Below are positions 26,040-35,060 of a stretch of 64,000 nucleotides of DNA, piece by piece. The notes beneath the pieces are model-generated. The model was not told where the DNA came from and made no database searches. It saw only the letters and a program-made list of their open reading frames with translations. The position numbers and the translations under genes were made by a program. Each line of letters begins with the position of its first letter. Position 1 is the first letter of the stretch. The stretch is from an uncultured Clostridia bacterium (GTDB lineage Bacteria > Bacillota > Clostridia > Saccharofermentanales > DTU023), in contig CAKZWV010000015.1 of the NCBI GenBank assembly GCA_937922005.1, positions 1 to 64,000 of the forward strand, read 5' to 3'.

Positions 26040-28436
26040 ATGCAAAACATAGGGAACCAAGATCCAGCTAGGTCCGCCGACCGGCCAGGAGCCACGCCCG
26101 CTGCCAGGCCTTCCGCTAGGCAGCTTGCTTCGGCCCCAGTTCCGGCCCTGCGTCTGACCTGCCACAAGCTCCACCATCACAAGGAAAATCCCTCCAAGAG
26201 GTCCTTGTTAACCTACCAGACTGTCCTTCTCTTCACGATCCTTTGCTGTGTCACTTGGACAACCCTGGCCCCGGCCATCCTCGCCGTCCAGGTACAAGCA
26301 AAAGAAGAGGAGACAAGCGAAGCGGGAGTATTTGCTGCTATACCCTACGAAGAGTTGAGTCAAGCTGAAAAGGAATTGGCCCGTCTCATCAATGAGTATC
26401 GCAGGGAACATGACCTGCCTGAATTAAAATATTCTGCGGGAATGGCCTACGTTTCCCGCGAATGGACCAAACGCAACGCCACCATGGGCGGCCTCACCCA
26501 TAACCCAAACATGCTCCAGGAATTTCCGAAAGGGGCCAAATCCTTTGGGGAGAACGTCGTCCTGTACAAGACCGATATCACAGAGTTTCCCAAAATAGCT
26601 TTCCAATGGTGGAAAAATTCCCCTTCCCACAACGTCAACATGCTCCGGGACGATGTCACCACCTTTTCCTTGAGTATTTATGAGTATAACGGCGTCTATT
26701 ATAGTACCTACAATATTGCCACTTACAACAATGCCACTCCGGACCACGATGAGGCCCAAATTCATACGAATTTTGACCCGTCCAAAGACCACGATACGCC
26801 CAAATTTTTCGATGCTGACCAACCTACCATTCGGACAAGAACTGGCGAAGATTTCATCCTGCCCCCTGCTACAAATACTCCTGACTCCACTTTGCCGCCT
26901 CACGAAACCCAGTCGAATCCCGCACCCCAAGAGGAGGCCCCTGTGGAAGGAAAGCAGGTTAGCGATGATCCGGTTACCCATGATCGTAAGCTGGCCCAGA
27001 CTGCGACGCCCCCCGTTGCTCCTGACCCGCAGACTAAACCGAACTTGCCTACGAGCTCTGACCTGGTCAATACACCAACTCCTAACAGTCGCCCCAAGTC
27101 GCCCCTGTCACCCTTGTCACCCACAGGCTCTGATCCAGCAGCCTTCCCGGAGACCCCGGCTGGTGGCCCTGGTGAGCCTATTCCTAATCAAGAAGGCCAG
27201 AATTTACCAAACCCCGTATTAAGTGACACCCCTCTGGTTCCAGATTGGGAGGAGGCAGCCCAACACAAACGGGACCATGAGGCGGATAAGGCAAAGGGTA
27301 TAAAACACAATCTCTTGAACCAAGCCAATCAAAAATTGGTTAAGGAGAGTAATGACCGGTATTTGATCCTGGATATCCAATATCCAGATCCCAAGGGTTT
27401 CCCGGGGACGATCCAGATCGTCCAGGCCAAGGGGGCGGCCTTGAATCCCAAGACCATTCCTGCCCCCTACCGGCCCGGCTATTCCTTCCAAGGTTGGTAT
27501 GTAGACCCTGCCTGCAAAAATGTCTTTATCGGCATCGACCAGGTCCAACAGGCCCTCATTGTGACCCTCTATCCAAAGTGGCAAAAAAATAAGGGCAAGA
27601 CTCCTAGCCAGGAGCTGGAAATGGGCCAGGTGATTGGTAGTGCCTACTTTATGACTGCAAGTGGCGAAACGACGGGCCTTACTAACAAAAATCCTGCGGG
27701 CAAGTCGCAAGACCCATCTGAGTCAGATCAGCAAGAGTCAAAAGAAGCTGACAAAAAGGCCAAATCCGAGTCTTCCTCTGACAAGCTGTCAGCTAATCCA
27801 TTGGATCCGTCCTTGGACCAGTCCAAGAACCAGTCTTTGGACCAATCCTCAAATAAGTCTGCGGATCGCTCCTCCAAAGTCTTGCAGTATAGCAGCCTCC
27901 TTGCCTCCCAAGATGAGGCTAGGAAGTCCAGCAAGTCTCAAGATGCCAAGGACGCACCAAATAACCAGGACCCCGTTCCAGCTGGAGAGGAGGAAAGCGA
28001 TATCGATCGGGCCCTCCGCCTTTCCGCTCGGGAGAAATCTGGCGAGGCACCGGCTCAACCAATAAGACTCTTTGATGCCAGCCCGGAGGCGGAGCCTGAA
28101 CCTGGCTCCTTTGCTGACAACAATCCATTTTATAGTCCTGCTCAAGATGAGGATGCCGACGCCGTCACTTCCCAGATGCCTGGCCCTCAGGTCCTAGGCA
28201 AAACGGGCCGGTCGCACACTCAAGATCCTACGAATCGAGACGAAATGGAAGCTGACTTGCTCGATACCCGCAAAATGGATACTTCATCCAACAAGTTTTT
28301 CGCTACTTCTTCCCTAGAAGTCCAGAGGTTCGTCAACCTTCCGGTGACCGGAGAAGAGGGAACCTTGACCTTTGTCCTCATAGCCATCTTAGGCCTGGTC
28401 TTTGTCCTCACCGCCTCCGTAGTCTTAAAACACTAA
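26040..28436 (+). CDS. CAP-domain (SCP/PR1-like) LPXTG surface protein
   Basis: A 798-residue protein. A long polar N-terminus (about 60 residues) precedes a hydrophobic segment (about 61-82) as in the preceding gene. A CAP domain follows (about 100-235: LINEYRREHDLPELKYS, GENVVLY, HNVNMLRDDVTTFSLSIY), the fold of secreted SCP/PR-1/YkwD proteins. Then come a Pro/Thr-rich stalk, one InlB/Listeria-Bacteroides-like repeat (GYSFQGWYVDPACK, about 480-495), a Ser/Lys/Asp-rich stalk with DQSKNQSLDQSSNKS repeats, and the sorting signal LPVTGEEG. GAAAGGAG precedes the ATG. Two GGAGTATTTG copies lie inside (26325, 26872). Confidence 0.88.
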   Translation: MQNIGNQDPARSADRPGATPAARPSARQLASAPVPALRLTCHKLHHHKENPSKRSLLTYQTVLLFTILCCVTWTTLAPAILAVQVQAKEEETSEAGVFAAIPYEELSQAEKELARLINEYRREHDLPELKYSAGMAYVSREWTKRNATMGGLTHNPNMLQEFPKGAKSFGENVVLYKTDITEFPKIAFQWWKNSPSHNVNMLRDDVTTFSLSIYEYNGVYYSTYNIATYNNATPDHDEAQIHTNFDPSKDHDTPKFFDADQPTIRTRTGEDFILPPATNTPDSTLPPHETQSNPAPQEEAPVEGKQVSDDPVTHDRKLAQTATPPVAPDPQTKPNLPTSSDLVNTPTPNSRPKSPLSPLSPTGSDPAAFPETPAGGPGEPIPNQEGQNLPNPVLSDTPLVPDWEEAAQHKRDHEADKAKGIKHNLLNQANQKLVKESNDRYLILDIQYPDPKGFPGTIQIVQAKGAALNPKTIPAPYRPGYSFQGWYVDPACKNVFIGIDQVQQALIVTLYPKWQKNKGKTPSQELEMGQVIGSAYFMTASGETTGLTNKNPAGKSQDPSESDQQESKEADKKAKSESSSDKLSANPLDPSLDQSKNQSLDQSSNKSADRSSKVLQYSSLLASQDEARKSSKSQDAKDAPNNQDPVPAGEEESDIDRALRLSAREKSGEAPAQPIRLFDASPEAEPEPGSFADNNPFYSPAQDEDADAVTSQMPGPQVLGKTGRSHTQDPTNRDEMEADLLDTRKMDTSSNKFFATSSLEVQRFVNLPVTGEEGTLTFVLIAILGLVFVLTASVVLKH

Positions 28437-28502
28437 TTCCTAGGCAACCGTTCAAACTCGCACTGCCCGAGGCTATCGCGAATAAAAAACGCTTGAAATG
28501 TG

Positions 28503-28530
28503 AAAGAGGGTAGGTCCTACCCTCTTTTTA
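28503..28530 (+). terminator. Terminator after the CAP-domain gene
   Basis: AAGAGGGTAGG pairs with CCTACCCTCTT with almost no loop beyond TC, followed by TTT-ATTTT. Confidence 0.85.
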
Positions 28531-28715
28531 TTTTGCTGATTTTGTAGTATAGTAGCCATATCAAAAAATTTGTAACACAAACGTAGCATTTGACCGATAG
28601 AAGTGCGGCAAGACAGGCAGGCCCAGAAGGATCTGACCCCCCTGTTCCTGCGGCAAATATTCCCTGGTGTCTCATCCATGATTTCTATTGGTCTAAGATA
28701 AGGAGATTTTTGATT

Positions 28716-28988
28716 ATGTTGAACCGTGACTTTACTTATAGTCCCGAATTAAAGATGGCGCTTTGCCTTGAAGTGGCCAAAAAAAAGGAACCCATCAACG
28801 TCCTTGCGGATCGCTTTCAGGTTCCTGTGGAAGACCTGGGTGCTTGGTACACCCAATTTTTGGCGGCTGGCCTAGCGGCTTTCCGGGGCTCTGCCTCCCA
28901 TCTGGAGTCCCTCATTGCTAAAAAAGAAGAAGAGTTGGCCTCCGTCCGTGAGGAGATGGATAAGCTCCAAAACGCTGCCCAAGCGTAA
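28716..28988 (+). CDS. Small HTH/coiled-coil protein resembling IS3-type OrfA
   Basis: A 90-residue protein started at ATG 28716 behind AAGGAG. Residues about 5-45 (YSPELKMALCLEVAKKKEPI, then ADRFQVPVEDLGAW) look like the transposase-type helix-turn-helix of IS3-family OrfA; residues 60-90 form a short charged coiled coil. No OrfB transposase or terminal inverted repeats follow, so it is either a domesticated regulator or an element remnant. Its stop codon lies inside the first unit of a 33-bp tandem repeat. The leader (28531-28700) contains CAGGCAGG/CCTG..CCTGC inverted segments. Assignment to IS3 is by pattern only. Confidence 0.6.
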   Translation: MLNRDFTYSPELKMALCLEVAKKKEPINVLADRFQVPVEDLGAWYTQFLAAGLAAFRGSASHLESLIAKKEEELASVREEMDKLQNAAQA

Positions 28989-29112
28989 CTTTTCTAGCTT
29001 CGAAGCCCAGCGCAAGCGTAACTTCTCTAGCTTCGAAGCCCAGCGTAAGCGTAACTTCTCTAGCTTCGAAGCCCAGCGTAAGCTTGGCTTTACATATTTT
29101 GAAGCACAGCCC
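28981..29112. repeat. 33-bp tandem repeat, three near-identical copies plus one diverged
   Basis: Units start at 28981, 29014, 29047 and 29080. The first three differ at one or two positions (AAGCGTAACTTCTCTAGCTT... core with TTCGAA); the fourth is diverged. Read in the frame beginning at 28981 each unit encodes KRNFSSFEAQR, and the diverged unit keeps F, FEAQ through synonymous changes. Confidence 0.9.
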
Positions 29113-29145
29113 CAGCTCAAGTTCGGAAGCTTGGTAATTTGATCG

Positions 29146-29874
29146 TTATTTGCAGGCCGTATTTTCTCGGCCTATTTTTTTGCCCTTTACCCGGGACCAG
29201 GCGAGGGCCAGACTCATAACTAGGAGCCCGCCAGTCAGGGCAAAGATGGCCAGGGCTGCCCACAAAAAATATTCCGATGGTAAATACATAATGATGGGAT
29301 CTTGCCTCGGATCAAAAATCCAATAATCATTATGAAAACTTACTTTATGAAAAGTCACAAAAAGGCTCTCCCAATCGATAGCCGCCCAGAGACCTAGGAC
29401 AAGAATGACAAGGCCCAAGAGTCCAGACCAGATACTCAGGGCCCAAGCAAAGATCTGAGCCTCTTTCCCGCCTACTTTGGCCTTCCATTTTCCTTTCCAG
29501 CACAGCCAAGCAACATAGCCTCCTGATCCTACGAGCCAGATGGCAGAGACCAGGGCCCAGGCGTAGATTTTACTGAAGATGGCTTTGACCTCTTGGAAGT
29601 GTATTTTTCCCTGGGGAGACATGGGTAAATCCGGCAATGTAAGTAGGTCGCTCTCCAGGGGACCCCCGATCCAACTGGGACGGAGGTAGGAGGTCATGGC
29701 ATGGAATTGACGGAGGGCCAGGGCCTCATCATATTCTTGCGCTAGGCAGAGACGGTAGAGATTGGTCCCGTTTTGTACCATAATGATAGGGATACAGAGT
29801 AAAAAAGAACAAAGAAAAAAGGCCGTGAGGGCAAGCCCTACGACCTTTTTTACGTTAATAGAATGTATAGGCAT
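29146..29874 (-). CDS. DUF1461 / TIGR01906-type membrane protein
   Basis: A 242-residue protein with four or five membrane segments and the family pattern of a large outer loop after the first segment. Near the C-terminus, FHNDYWIFDPRQDPIIMYLPSEYF is split between the diagnostic W-x-FDP-x-x-DPII and LP-x-x-F elements of the DUF1461 family common in Bacillota. Function is unknown. It begins 11 bases after metQ and may be read through from the met operon, although no ribosome site is obvious before its ATG. Placement next to MetQ does not by itself indicate a role in methionine uptake. Confidence 0.82.
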   Translation of the reverse strand: MPIHSINVKKVVGLALTAFFLCSFLLCIPIIMVQNGTNLYRLCLAQEYDEALALRQFHAMTSYLRPSWIGGPLESDLLTLPDLPMSPQGKIHFQEVKAIFSKIYAWALVSAIWLVGSGGYVAWLCWKGKWKAKVGGKEAQIFAWALSIWSGLLGLVILVLGLWAAIDWESLFVTFHKVSFHNDYWIFDPRQDPIIMYLPSEYFLWAALAIFALTGGLLVMSLALAWSRVKGKKIGRENTACK

Positions 29875-29885
29875 TACTTAAGGGA

Positions 29886-30965
29886 TTATTTGCTAGGTAA
29901 GACGGATCCGGCGTAGGTCTTGGTAATGAAGTTTTGGAGTTCTTCGGATTTCAAAACCTCGCAAAGTTTTTTTAGATTGGGATCGTCTGCAGATTCTTTA
30001 CGGACGCAGATGACGTTGGCGTAAACGGTGCCAGCTTCGCCTTCTTTGTCTTCGAGGAGAAGGGCTGCTTTGTCAGCTTGCAGGCCAGCCTGGAGGGCAT
30101 AGTTACCGTTAATGACCGCATAGGCGACATCGGGAAGGGCCCGGGGGATTTGTGCGGCATCCAGCTCTTTGAAGTTTAATTTGTGCGGGTTGTCTTTGAT
30201 GTCCATAATGGTGGAAGTCAGGTTGGCGGCATCTTTTAGAGTGATGAGACCAGCTTGTTGTAGTAAAAGGAGGGCCCGGCCTTCGTTGGTGCTATCGTTC
30301 GGAACGGCAATGGTATCCCCTTCAGCAATCTCGGTGAGATCTTTCTTGGTCCCAGGATAGATGCCCAGAGGCTCATAGTGAATATTGGCTAGGGCGACCA
30401 ATTTGTCCCCGTGGGCAGCATTGTAATCGTCCAAATATTTGTTGTGCTGGAAGTAGTTGGCATCAATTTCGCCAGCTTCCAGGGCAGGGTTGACTTGTAC
30501 ATAATCTTGAAATTCCACAACTTCGAGCTTGATGCCGGCAGCGGCCAAAGCAGCTTCAGCGGCGTGTAAGATCTCAGCGTGGGGACGGATAGTCGCACCG
30601 ACTTTTAAGGTCACTTGACCCTCTGTGGGGGTCTTAGCTTCGGTTGCTGCTTCATTGGTAGCCTCTGTATCTTCGGCTTTCGTCGCATCCGCATCTTCAG
30701 CCTTGGTGGTTTCTGCTCCCGTAGCATCTTCAGCCTTGCTGGCCTCTGTTGTTCCTGCTTCGGTCACTTCCGTCTTGGCGGCTTCACCCGTAACCGGTGC
30801 GGCGGCCTGCGAAGGGGTTGGTTTAGATCCTTCCTTGGGCCCACAAGCGCCCAGGAAGCCTGCTAAAGCCCCTACTAGGACTAGGCAGAGAGCGAGGGCA
30901 CCCAGGCGGTGCCCAGATTTGCGTAGATATTTTTGTATGGATTTTTCTTCTTGTTTCTTTGACAT
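29886..30965 (-). CDS. metQ: Methionine ABC transporter substrate-binding lipoprotein (MetQ/NlpA family)
   Basis: Start placed at ATG 30965 (MSKKQEEK), ten bases after GGAGG; the longer frame begins before the ribosome site. The signal peptide ends in the lipobox LGAC. A Thr/Glu/Ala/Lys-rich linker of about 70 residues with TEAS and KAED repeats precedes the NlpA domain (VTLKVGATIRPHAEIL, then EVVEFQDYVQVNPALEAGEIDANYFQH), which binds methionine in characterised relatives. It lies downstream of metN and metI, giving the full MetNIQ set. The linker is longer than usual and looks repeat-expanded. Confidence 0.92.
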   Translation of the reverse strand: MSKKQEEKSIQKYLRKSGHRLGALALCLVLVGALAGFLGACGPKEGSKPTPSQAAAPVTGEAAKTEVTEAGTTEASKAEDATGAETTKAEDADATKAEDTEATNEAATEAKTPTEGQVTLKVGATIRPHAEILHAAEAALAAAGIKLEVVEFQDYVQVNPALEAGEIDANYFQHNKYLDDYNAAHGDKLVALANIHYEPLGIYPGTKKDLTEIAEGDTIAVPNDSTNEGRALLLLQQAGLITLKDAANLTSTIMDIKDNPHKLNFKELDAAQIPRALPDVAYAVINGNYALQAGLQADKAALLLEDKEGEAGTVYANVICVRKESADDPNLKKLCEVLKSEELQNFITKTYAGSVLPSK

Positions 30966-31095
30966 GTCTATATAACCTCCAATCATGTCAGCTGTCCGAT
31001 CACTACAGGAGATCAGGACTTTTATAGCTGTTTTAAGAATTGCCCAACAGAATAGCCCAAAAAATAAAAAAAAGCCAACAGGTTTTTTTAGCTTC

Positions 31096-31749
31096 CTAGC
31101 GCCGCTTATCGACCTTGCGGACCAGGAGGGCCCCGCAGGACTGGATGGCCTGGACGATCAAGATCAAAATAATGACCGTGTAGAGCATGACATCACTCTG
31201 GTAGCGATAATAGCCGTAGTTGACCGCAATGGCCCCCAAACCGCCGCCCCCGGTAAAACCGGCCATGGCGGAATAAGATAATATGGTGGTTAGGGCGATG
31301 ACGGCACCATTTAGTAGGGAGGGGAGGGCCTCGGGGAGCATGACTTTACGGATAATCTGACCCGCTGTGCAGCCCATGGCCGTCGCAGCCTCCACCACCC
31401 CGGCATCGACCTCTAAGAGCGAGGACTCTATCAGACGGGCAATAAAGGGGGCCGAAGCAATGACCAAAGGGGGAATGGTTGCAATGGAGCCGATACTGGT
31501 CCCCACGATCAGACGGGTAAAGGGAATTACGGCCACAAGGAGGATCAAAAATGGAACCGACCTCAAGAGATTGACCAGGAGGTCTAAGATCCGATAGAGG
31601 ACCGGAGCCGGTCTCAGGCCGCCCGGTTTGCATATGGCTAGCAAAATTCCGATGGGGAGACCCAGGCAGTAGGCAAAGGCCCCGGCAATGCAAGTAATAT
31701 ATATCGTTTCCCAAGCTCCCTTCAAAAGGAGCAATCCTAATCCATCCAT
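31096..31749 (-). CDS. metI: Methionine ABC transporter permease
   Basis: A 217-residue polytopic permease of the BPD_transp_1 superfamily with five predicted membrane segments. The EAA loop reads VVEAATAMGCTAGQIIRKVMLPEA, typical of MetI. AAGGA precedes the ATG. It lies 109 bases downstream of metN and 130 bases upstream of metQ on the same strand. Together with MetN and MetQ it imports methionine (D and L forms in known systems). Confidence 0.94.
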   Translation of the reverse strand: MDGLGLLLLKGAWETIYITCIAGAFAYCLGLPIGILLAICKPGGLRPAPVLYRILDLLVNLLRSVPFLILLVAVIPFTRLIVGTSIGSIATIPPLVIASAPFIARLIESSLLEVDAGVVEAATAMGCTAGQIIRKVMLPEALPSLLNGAVIALTTILSYSAMAGFTGGGGLGAIAVNYGYYRYQSDVMLYTVIILILIVQAIQSCGALLVRKVDKRR

Positions 31750-31858
31750 AGTGTCCTTATTTTCCCTTTCTCATGATCATGGTATACATACATTTTTTTT
31801 AATTCCATCGTTATTTTTAACTACTTCTTTTCTTCTTCGTTATGTTTTACTTTATGTT

Positions 31859-32950
31859 TTACTTCTTCGCACCTGATGGCCCAGTTTGCATCGAAATATC
31901 GGCCTCCTGGGTGAGGGTCTCGACCATATGCCGGGAAACAGTCTCCTCGTAGTGGATCCCCCGATTCTTCAAATAGGCAAATATCTTTTGTGCTACCTGG
32001 TCCTCCTCGGGAATTTGTACAATCATTTGTCCATAGGAGATCCCGTTGATATTGCGGCTGTTTGCAGAAAGAATATTGATAGGAGCCTGGCAGGCCAGGG
32101 TCATATTCGAAATAACCGGCTCGAGGGCACTTTGACCATCATAAACAATACGAAGACACCGGTCTCCTACCGTCTGGCGGAGCAAGTCCCCCTTGGGGAA
32201 AATAAGATTTTTCGCTACCTTGGATTTAGGCTGCACAAAAACATCTCGAACGGTTCCCTGTTCGACGATCTTTCCCCCCTCCATGACGGCTACCTCATCA
32301 CAAATCGATTCGATGACCTCCATCTGATGCGTAATAATGACAATACTGACCCCAAGTTTTTGGTTAATATCCTTGAGGAGGGAAAGAATCTGTTTGGTCG
32401 TTGCAGGATCCAAGGCGCTGGTAGGCTCATCACATAAAATGACACTGGGATTATTTGCCAGGGCGCGGGCGATAGCAAGACGCTGACATTGGCCGCCTGA
32501 AAGCTCCGAGGGATAGGCCTCTTCCTTATCTGCCAGACCCACCTGGTCTAAAAGCTTCCTCGCTCGTTCTTTCGCCTCTGCCTTGGGCATGTGGATCAAC
32601 TCCAAGGGGAAACAAATATTCTCCAAGGAGGTCCTTTGGGCGAGCAGGTTAAAATTCTGAAAAATCATCCCGATCTTTTTCCGGGCGGCCAGGAGCTCGC
32701 CCCGACTCATGGCCAGGAGATCTTTGCCCTCAAAAAGGACTTCTCCTTGGTCCGGGGTCTCCAGGAGATTTAAACAGCGCACCAGGGTACTTTTCCCGGC
32801 ACCACTGAGGCCGATAATGCCATAAATACTCCCTCTTTTCACTGCCAGATCGATATCTTGGAGGGCTTTCACAATCCCCGTCTCTTGGGTTCCTATCTGA
32901 AATGTCTTATTTACCCCCTTCAGGGAAAATACGAGGGGCTGTTCTTCCAT
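31859..32950 (-). CDS. metN: Methionine ABC transporter ATP-binding protein
   Basis: A 363-residue ATPase started at ATG 32950; a GTG one codon earlier is equally possible. Walker A is GLSGAGKST, the ABC signature is LSGGQ with CQRLAIARAL, and Walker B is VILCDEPTSALD. The C-terminal 90 residues (after about 270) form the NIL/ACT-like regulatory domain that binds methionine and inhibits transport in MetN proteins. AGAGGT lies upstream. First gene of metNIQ. I looked for a SAM riboswitch in the leader and saw none. Confidence 0.95.
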   Translation of the reverse strand: MEEQPLVFSLKGVNKTFQIGTQETGIVKALQDIDLAVKRGSIYGIIGLSGAGKSTLVRCLNLLETPDQGEVLFEGKDLLAMSRGELLAARKKIGMIFQNFNLLAQRTSLENICFPLELIHMPKAEAKERARKLLDQVGLADKEEAYPSELSGGQCQRLAIARALANNPSVILCDEPTSALDPATTKQILSLLKDINQKLGVSIVIITHQMEVIESICDEVAVMEGGKIVEQGTVRDVFVQPKSKVAKNLIFPKGDLLRQTVGDRCLRIVYDGQSALEPVISNMTLACQAPINILSANSRNINGISYGQMIVQIPEEDQVAQKIFAYLKNRGIHYEETVSRHMVETLTQEADISMQTGPSGAKK

Positions 32951-33064
32951 CACCGCTCACACCTCTTTCTTCTTTTTGCTTCTGTGTTTCTTGCCCTATG
33001 ATTTCTTTGCAACTAGGGTCTTGATCTTGCTTCTTGCTTTAGGCATCTTCGTTCATATCCAATC

Positions 33065-33093
33065 ATTATAGAGACCTATCCAAGGAAGTTCAA
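33065..33093 (-). promoter_or_regulatory. Promoter of metNIQ
   Basis: On the minus strand TTGAAC (33088-33093), 17 bases, TATAAT (33065-33070): close to consensus and pointed at metN about 115 bases downstream. Confidence 0.7.
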
Positions 33094-33175
33094 GGACTTG
33101 GCGACGATTGCCAATTCCTTTCATTTCTGTCGAACTATTGCGGAAAATCCCGGTCCAGGTTAAACTTTCTCTAAT

Positions 33176-34174
33176 ATGAGTGAAGACACATTAGATCCCA
33201 AAATCCCACAATCGAATACGCCTTCCCCCGCCTTCATTGCTGAAGCTCAGGCTAGGCGTAGAGAGGCTTGGCCCCTCTATCATGGTTATGAGTACGTGCC
33301 CATGGGAGAGGCCCGGTCCCTGGCAGTGCCTGTCACGGTAGGTTGTAGTTATAACCGCTGCCTTTTTTGTGACCTCAATCACAACTTGCCCTTTCGCATT
33401 CTCAGTCTGGCGGAGATCGATCAGCAACTCGAGAACCTTGCCTTCCTGCACCGCTACGATCGACGTCCTGTGAAAAGGGCTACCCTGATGCAAGGGAACG
33501 CCCTCTGCCTGCCAACCCAAGATCTTCTTGCTATCATTGAGCGAATTCGATCGTATTTTCCCAATGTTGAAGGAATCGGCAGTTTTGCCTGTGTGCGAGA
33601 TGTCCTCAGCAAGGGGCCTTCCGATTTACAAATACTCCAGGCTGCAGGCCTGGATCATCTTACCTTAGGGATTGAATCGGGCTCGGAGTGGGTTCTTTCC
33701 TTCCACCAAAAGGGGGTGACCGTGGCGGAGATGGGGCGGGCTATGAGGATGGTGAATGATTTGGCTTTACCTACGTCGGCTTACCTTATTTTGGGCTTGG
33801 GCGGCCGAGACCACGAGGAGGACCATATCCAAGAGACGGCCCGCTTTTTGAACCAATACACTTGGAAGGAGCTGGTTCTCTTGACCCTTGTCCTCTTTAA
33901 ACATGCCCCCCTGGTGGCGAAAGTAAGGACGGGAGAATTTCGCCGGGTCCGCCCCCTAGCTTGTATGCGGGAGGCCCGGGATCTGGTGCAGCTACTGACG
34001 ACCCCTACTTGGATCAATGGGACCCACAAGAATAATGCTTTCCCCTTCAAAGGGAAGATACCCGAACAAAAAAAAGCTTTGCTGGAGTATTTGGAGAAAA
34101 AATTGGAGGAATTGGCTAAGGTCAATGAAACTTCCCACGAAGCAGAGAGATGGACCAGGTGGTCCAACGAATAA
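33176..34174 (+). CDS. Radical SAM protein, paralogue of the 13.4-kb gene
   Basis: A 332-residue radical SAM enzyme with VTVGCSYNRCLFC (Cys 57, 62, 65; C-x4-C-x2-C), ESGSEWVL and LILGLGGRDHEEDH. It matches the gene at 13384-14253 in motif spacing, order and length of the core, with about 45 extra N-terminal residues. The gene starts divergently from metN with only a weak ribosome site (AGGT). The next gene, a CntK-like racemase, follows after 19 bases, so they probably form an operon. Substrate unknown. A GGAGTATTTG copy occurs at 33629 and another at 34084. Confidence 0.82.
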   Translation: MSEDTLDPKIPQSNTPSPAFIAEAQARRREAWPLYHGYEYVPMGEARSLAVPVTVGCSYNRCLFCDLNHNLPFRILSLAEIDQQLENLAFLHRYDRRPVKRATLMQGNALCLPTQDLLAIIERIRSYFPNVEGIGSFACVRDVLSKGPSDLQILQAAGLDHLTLGIESGSEWVLSFHQKGVTVAEMGRAMRMVNDLALPTSAYLILGLGGRDHEEDHIQETARFLNQYTWKELVLLTLVLFKHAPLVAKVRTGEFRRVRPLACMREARDLVQLLTTPTWINGTHKNNAFPFKGKIPEQKKALLEYLEKKLEELAKVNETSHEAERWTRWSNE

Positions 34175-34193
34175 GGAGGAATAAAGAGAAAAC

Positions 34194-35060
34194 ATGAAAA
34201 AGACGATTCAATATATCCGAGTGAACCCATCTGGTAATATCACGGGTTTGATTTTGACTCCGACAACTCTGGGGGATCGACCCTTCGTGGGGACGGCCTT
34301 GTTGGAGCAGGGGGATCTTACCCTGGAACAGGTGGGGTATCTGAGCTTTGATGCGTCAGGCAAGCCGGTCCGGATGGATATGATGGGGGATGAGTTTTGC
34401 GGCAATGCGACCCGGGCTTTCGGCTTGATGGTGGCCAAGGGCTTTTCGAAGGCTGATCTTGAAAAGAGCGAGGAGGATCAGGCGCATTTGAAAGAAGGTG
34501 GCGAGGATGCCAACCTCGAGGTGGAGGTGGAGGTCAGCGGCCCTAAACACCCCTTAGTCGTTCAGGTGAATCCCGCCCAGATGGTGGCTTCCGTGGAGCT
34601 GGCCCCGGCGATCGCCGAGACCATGGTTACCATTCGAGACAAGATGTACCGAGTGGTGGTGCTCGAGGGGATTACCCACCTTATTGTGACCCAGGAAGAG
34701 GAGGATGAGGATTTTGTCCGGGAGGCCCTGGCCTATCTGCAAAATCACTTTATCAGCGGGGCTTATGGGGTTATCTTTTTTGACCCTGCCAGCTGCTCTC
34801 TCGTTCCTTATGTCTATGTCTTGGAGCCCCATACCCTCTACCGGGAAGGCTCTTGCGCCTCGGGGGCCATGGCCCTAGGGACCGCTCTAACAGAGACCCT
34901 GGGCATCTTGGAAGAACCTCTCTTACTCCACCAGCCAAGGGGGGACCTCCTTCTTTGGGGGCGGATGGATGACCAGGGCAAGCTCTGGTGCTCGATCGGG
35001 GGCCCGATTTCCTATGGGCCGATCCAGACCATTACCCTGGATGTGCCGGGGAGGGCCTAG
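34194..35060 (+). CDS. DapF-fold amino acid racemase, CntK (histidine racemase)-like
   Basis: A 288-residue cofactor-independent racemase/epimerase of the diaminopimelate epimerase fold. The opening VNPSGNITGLIL and the first catalytic site GDEFCGNATRAF (Cys 69) resemble Staphylococcus CntK, which racemises histidine for the metallophore staphylopine, more than DapF itself. The second site is EGSCASGAM (Cys 221), then LLHQPRGDLLL. Both catalytic Cys are therefore present. AAGGAGGAA precedes the ATG. It follows a radical SAM gene. No opine synthase or metallophore exporter lies in the window, so the product may be a free D-amino acid; histidine as substrate is inference. An acidic stretch (about 88-108) is extra. 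Confidence 0.78.
   Translation: MKKTIQYIRVNPSGNITGLILTPTTLGDRPFVGTALLEQGDLTLEQVGYLSFDASGKPVRMDMMGDEFCGNATRAFGLMVAKGFSKADLEKSEEDQAHLKEGGEDANLEVEVEVSGPKHPLVVQVNPAQMVASVELAPAIAETMVTIRDKMYRVVVLEGITHLIVTQEEEDEDFVREALAYLQNHFISGAYGVIFFDPASCSLVPYVYVLEPHTLYREGSCASGAMALGTALTETLGILEEPLLLHQPRGDLLLWGRMDDQGKLWCSIGGPISYGPIQTITLDVPGRA

Noticed and set aside
28716..29112. Intact IS3-family insertion sequence
   Set aside because: Only an OrfA-like HTH is present; no OrfB, no DDE motif and no terminal inverted repeats.
32951..33175. SAM riboswitch before metNIQ
   Set aside because: None of the conserved S-box stems or core sequences could be found in the leader, despite a good promoter.
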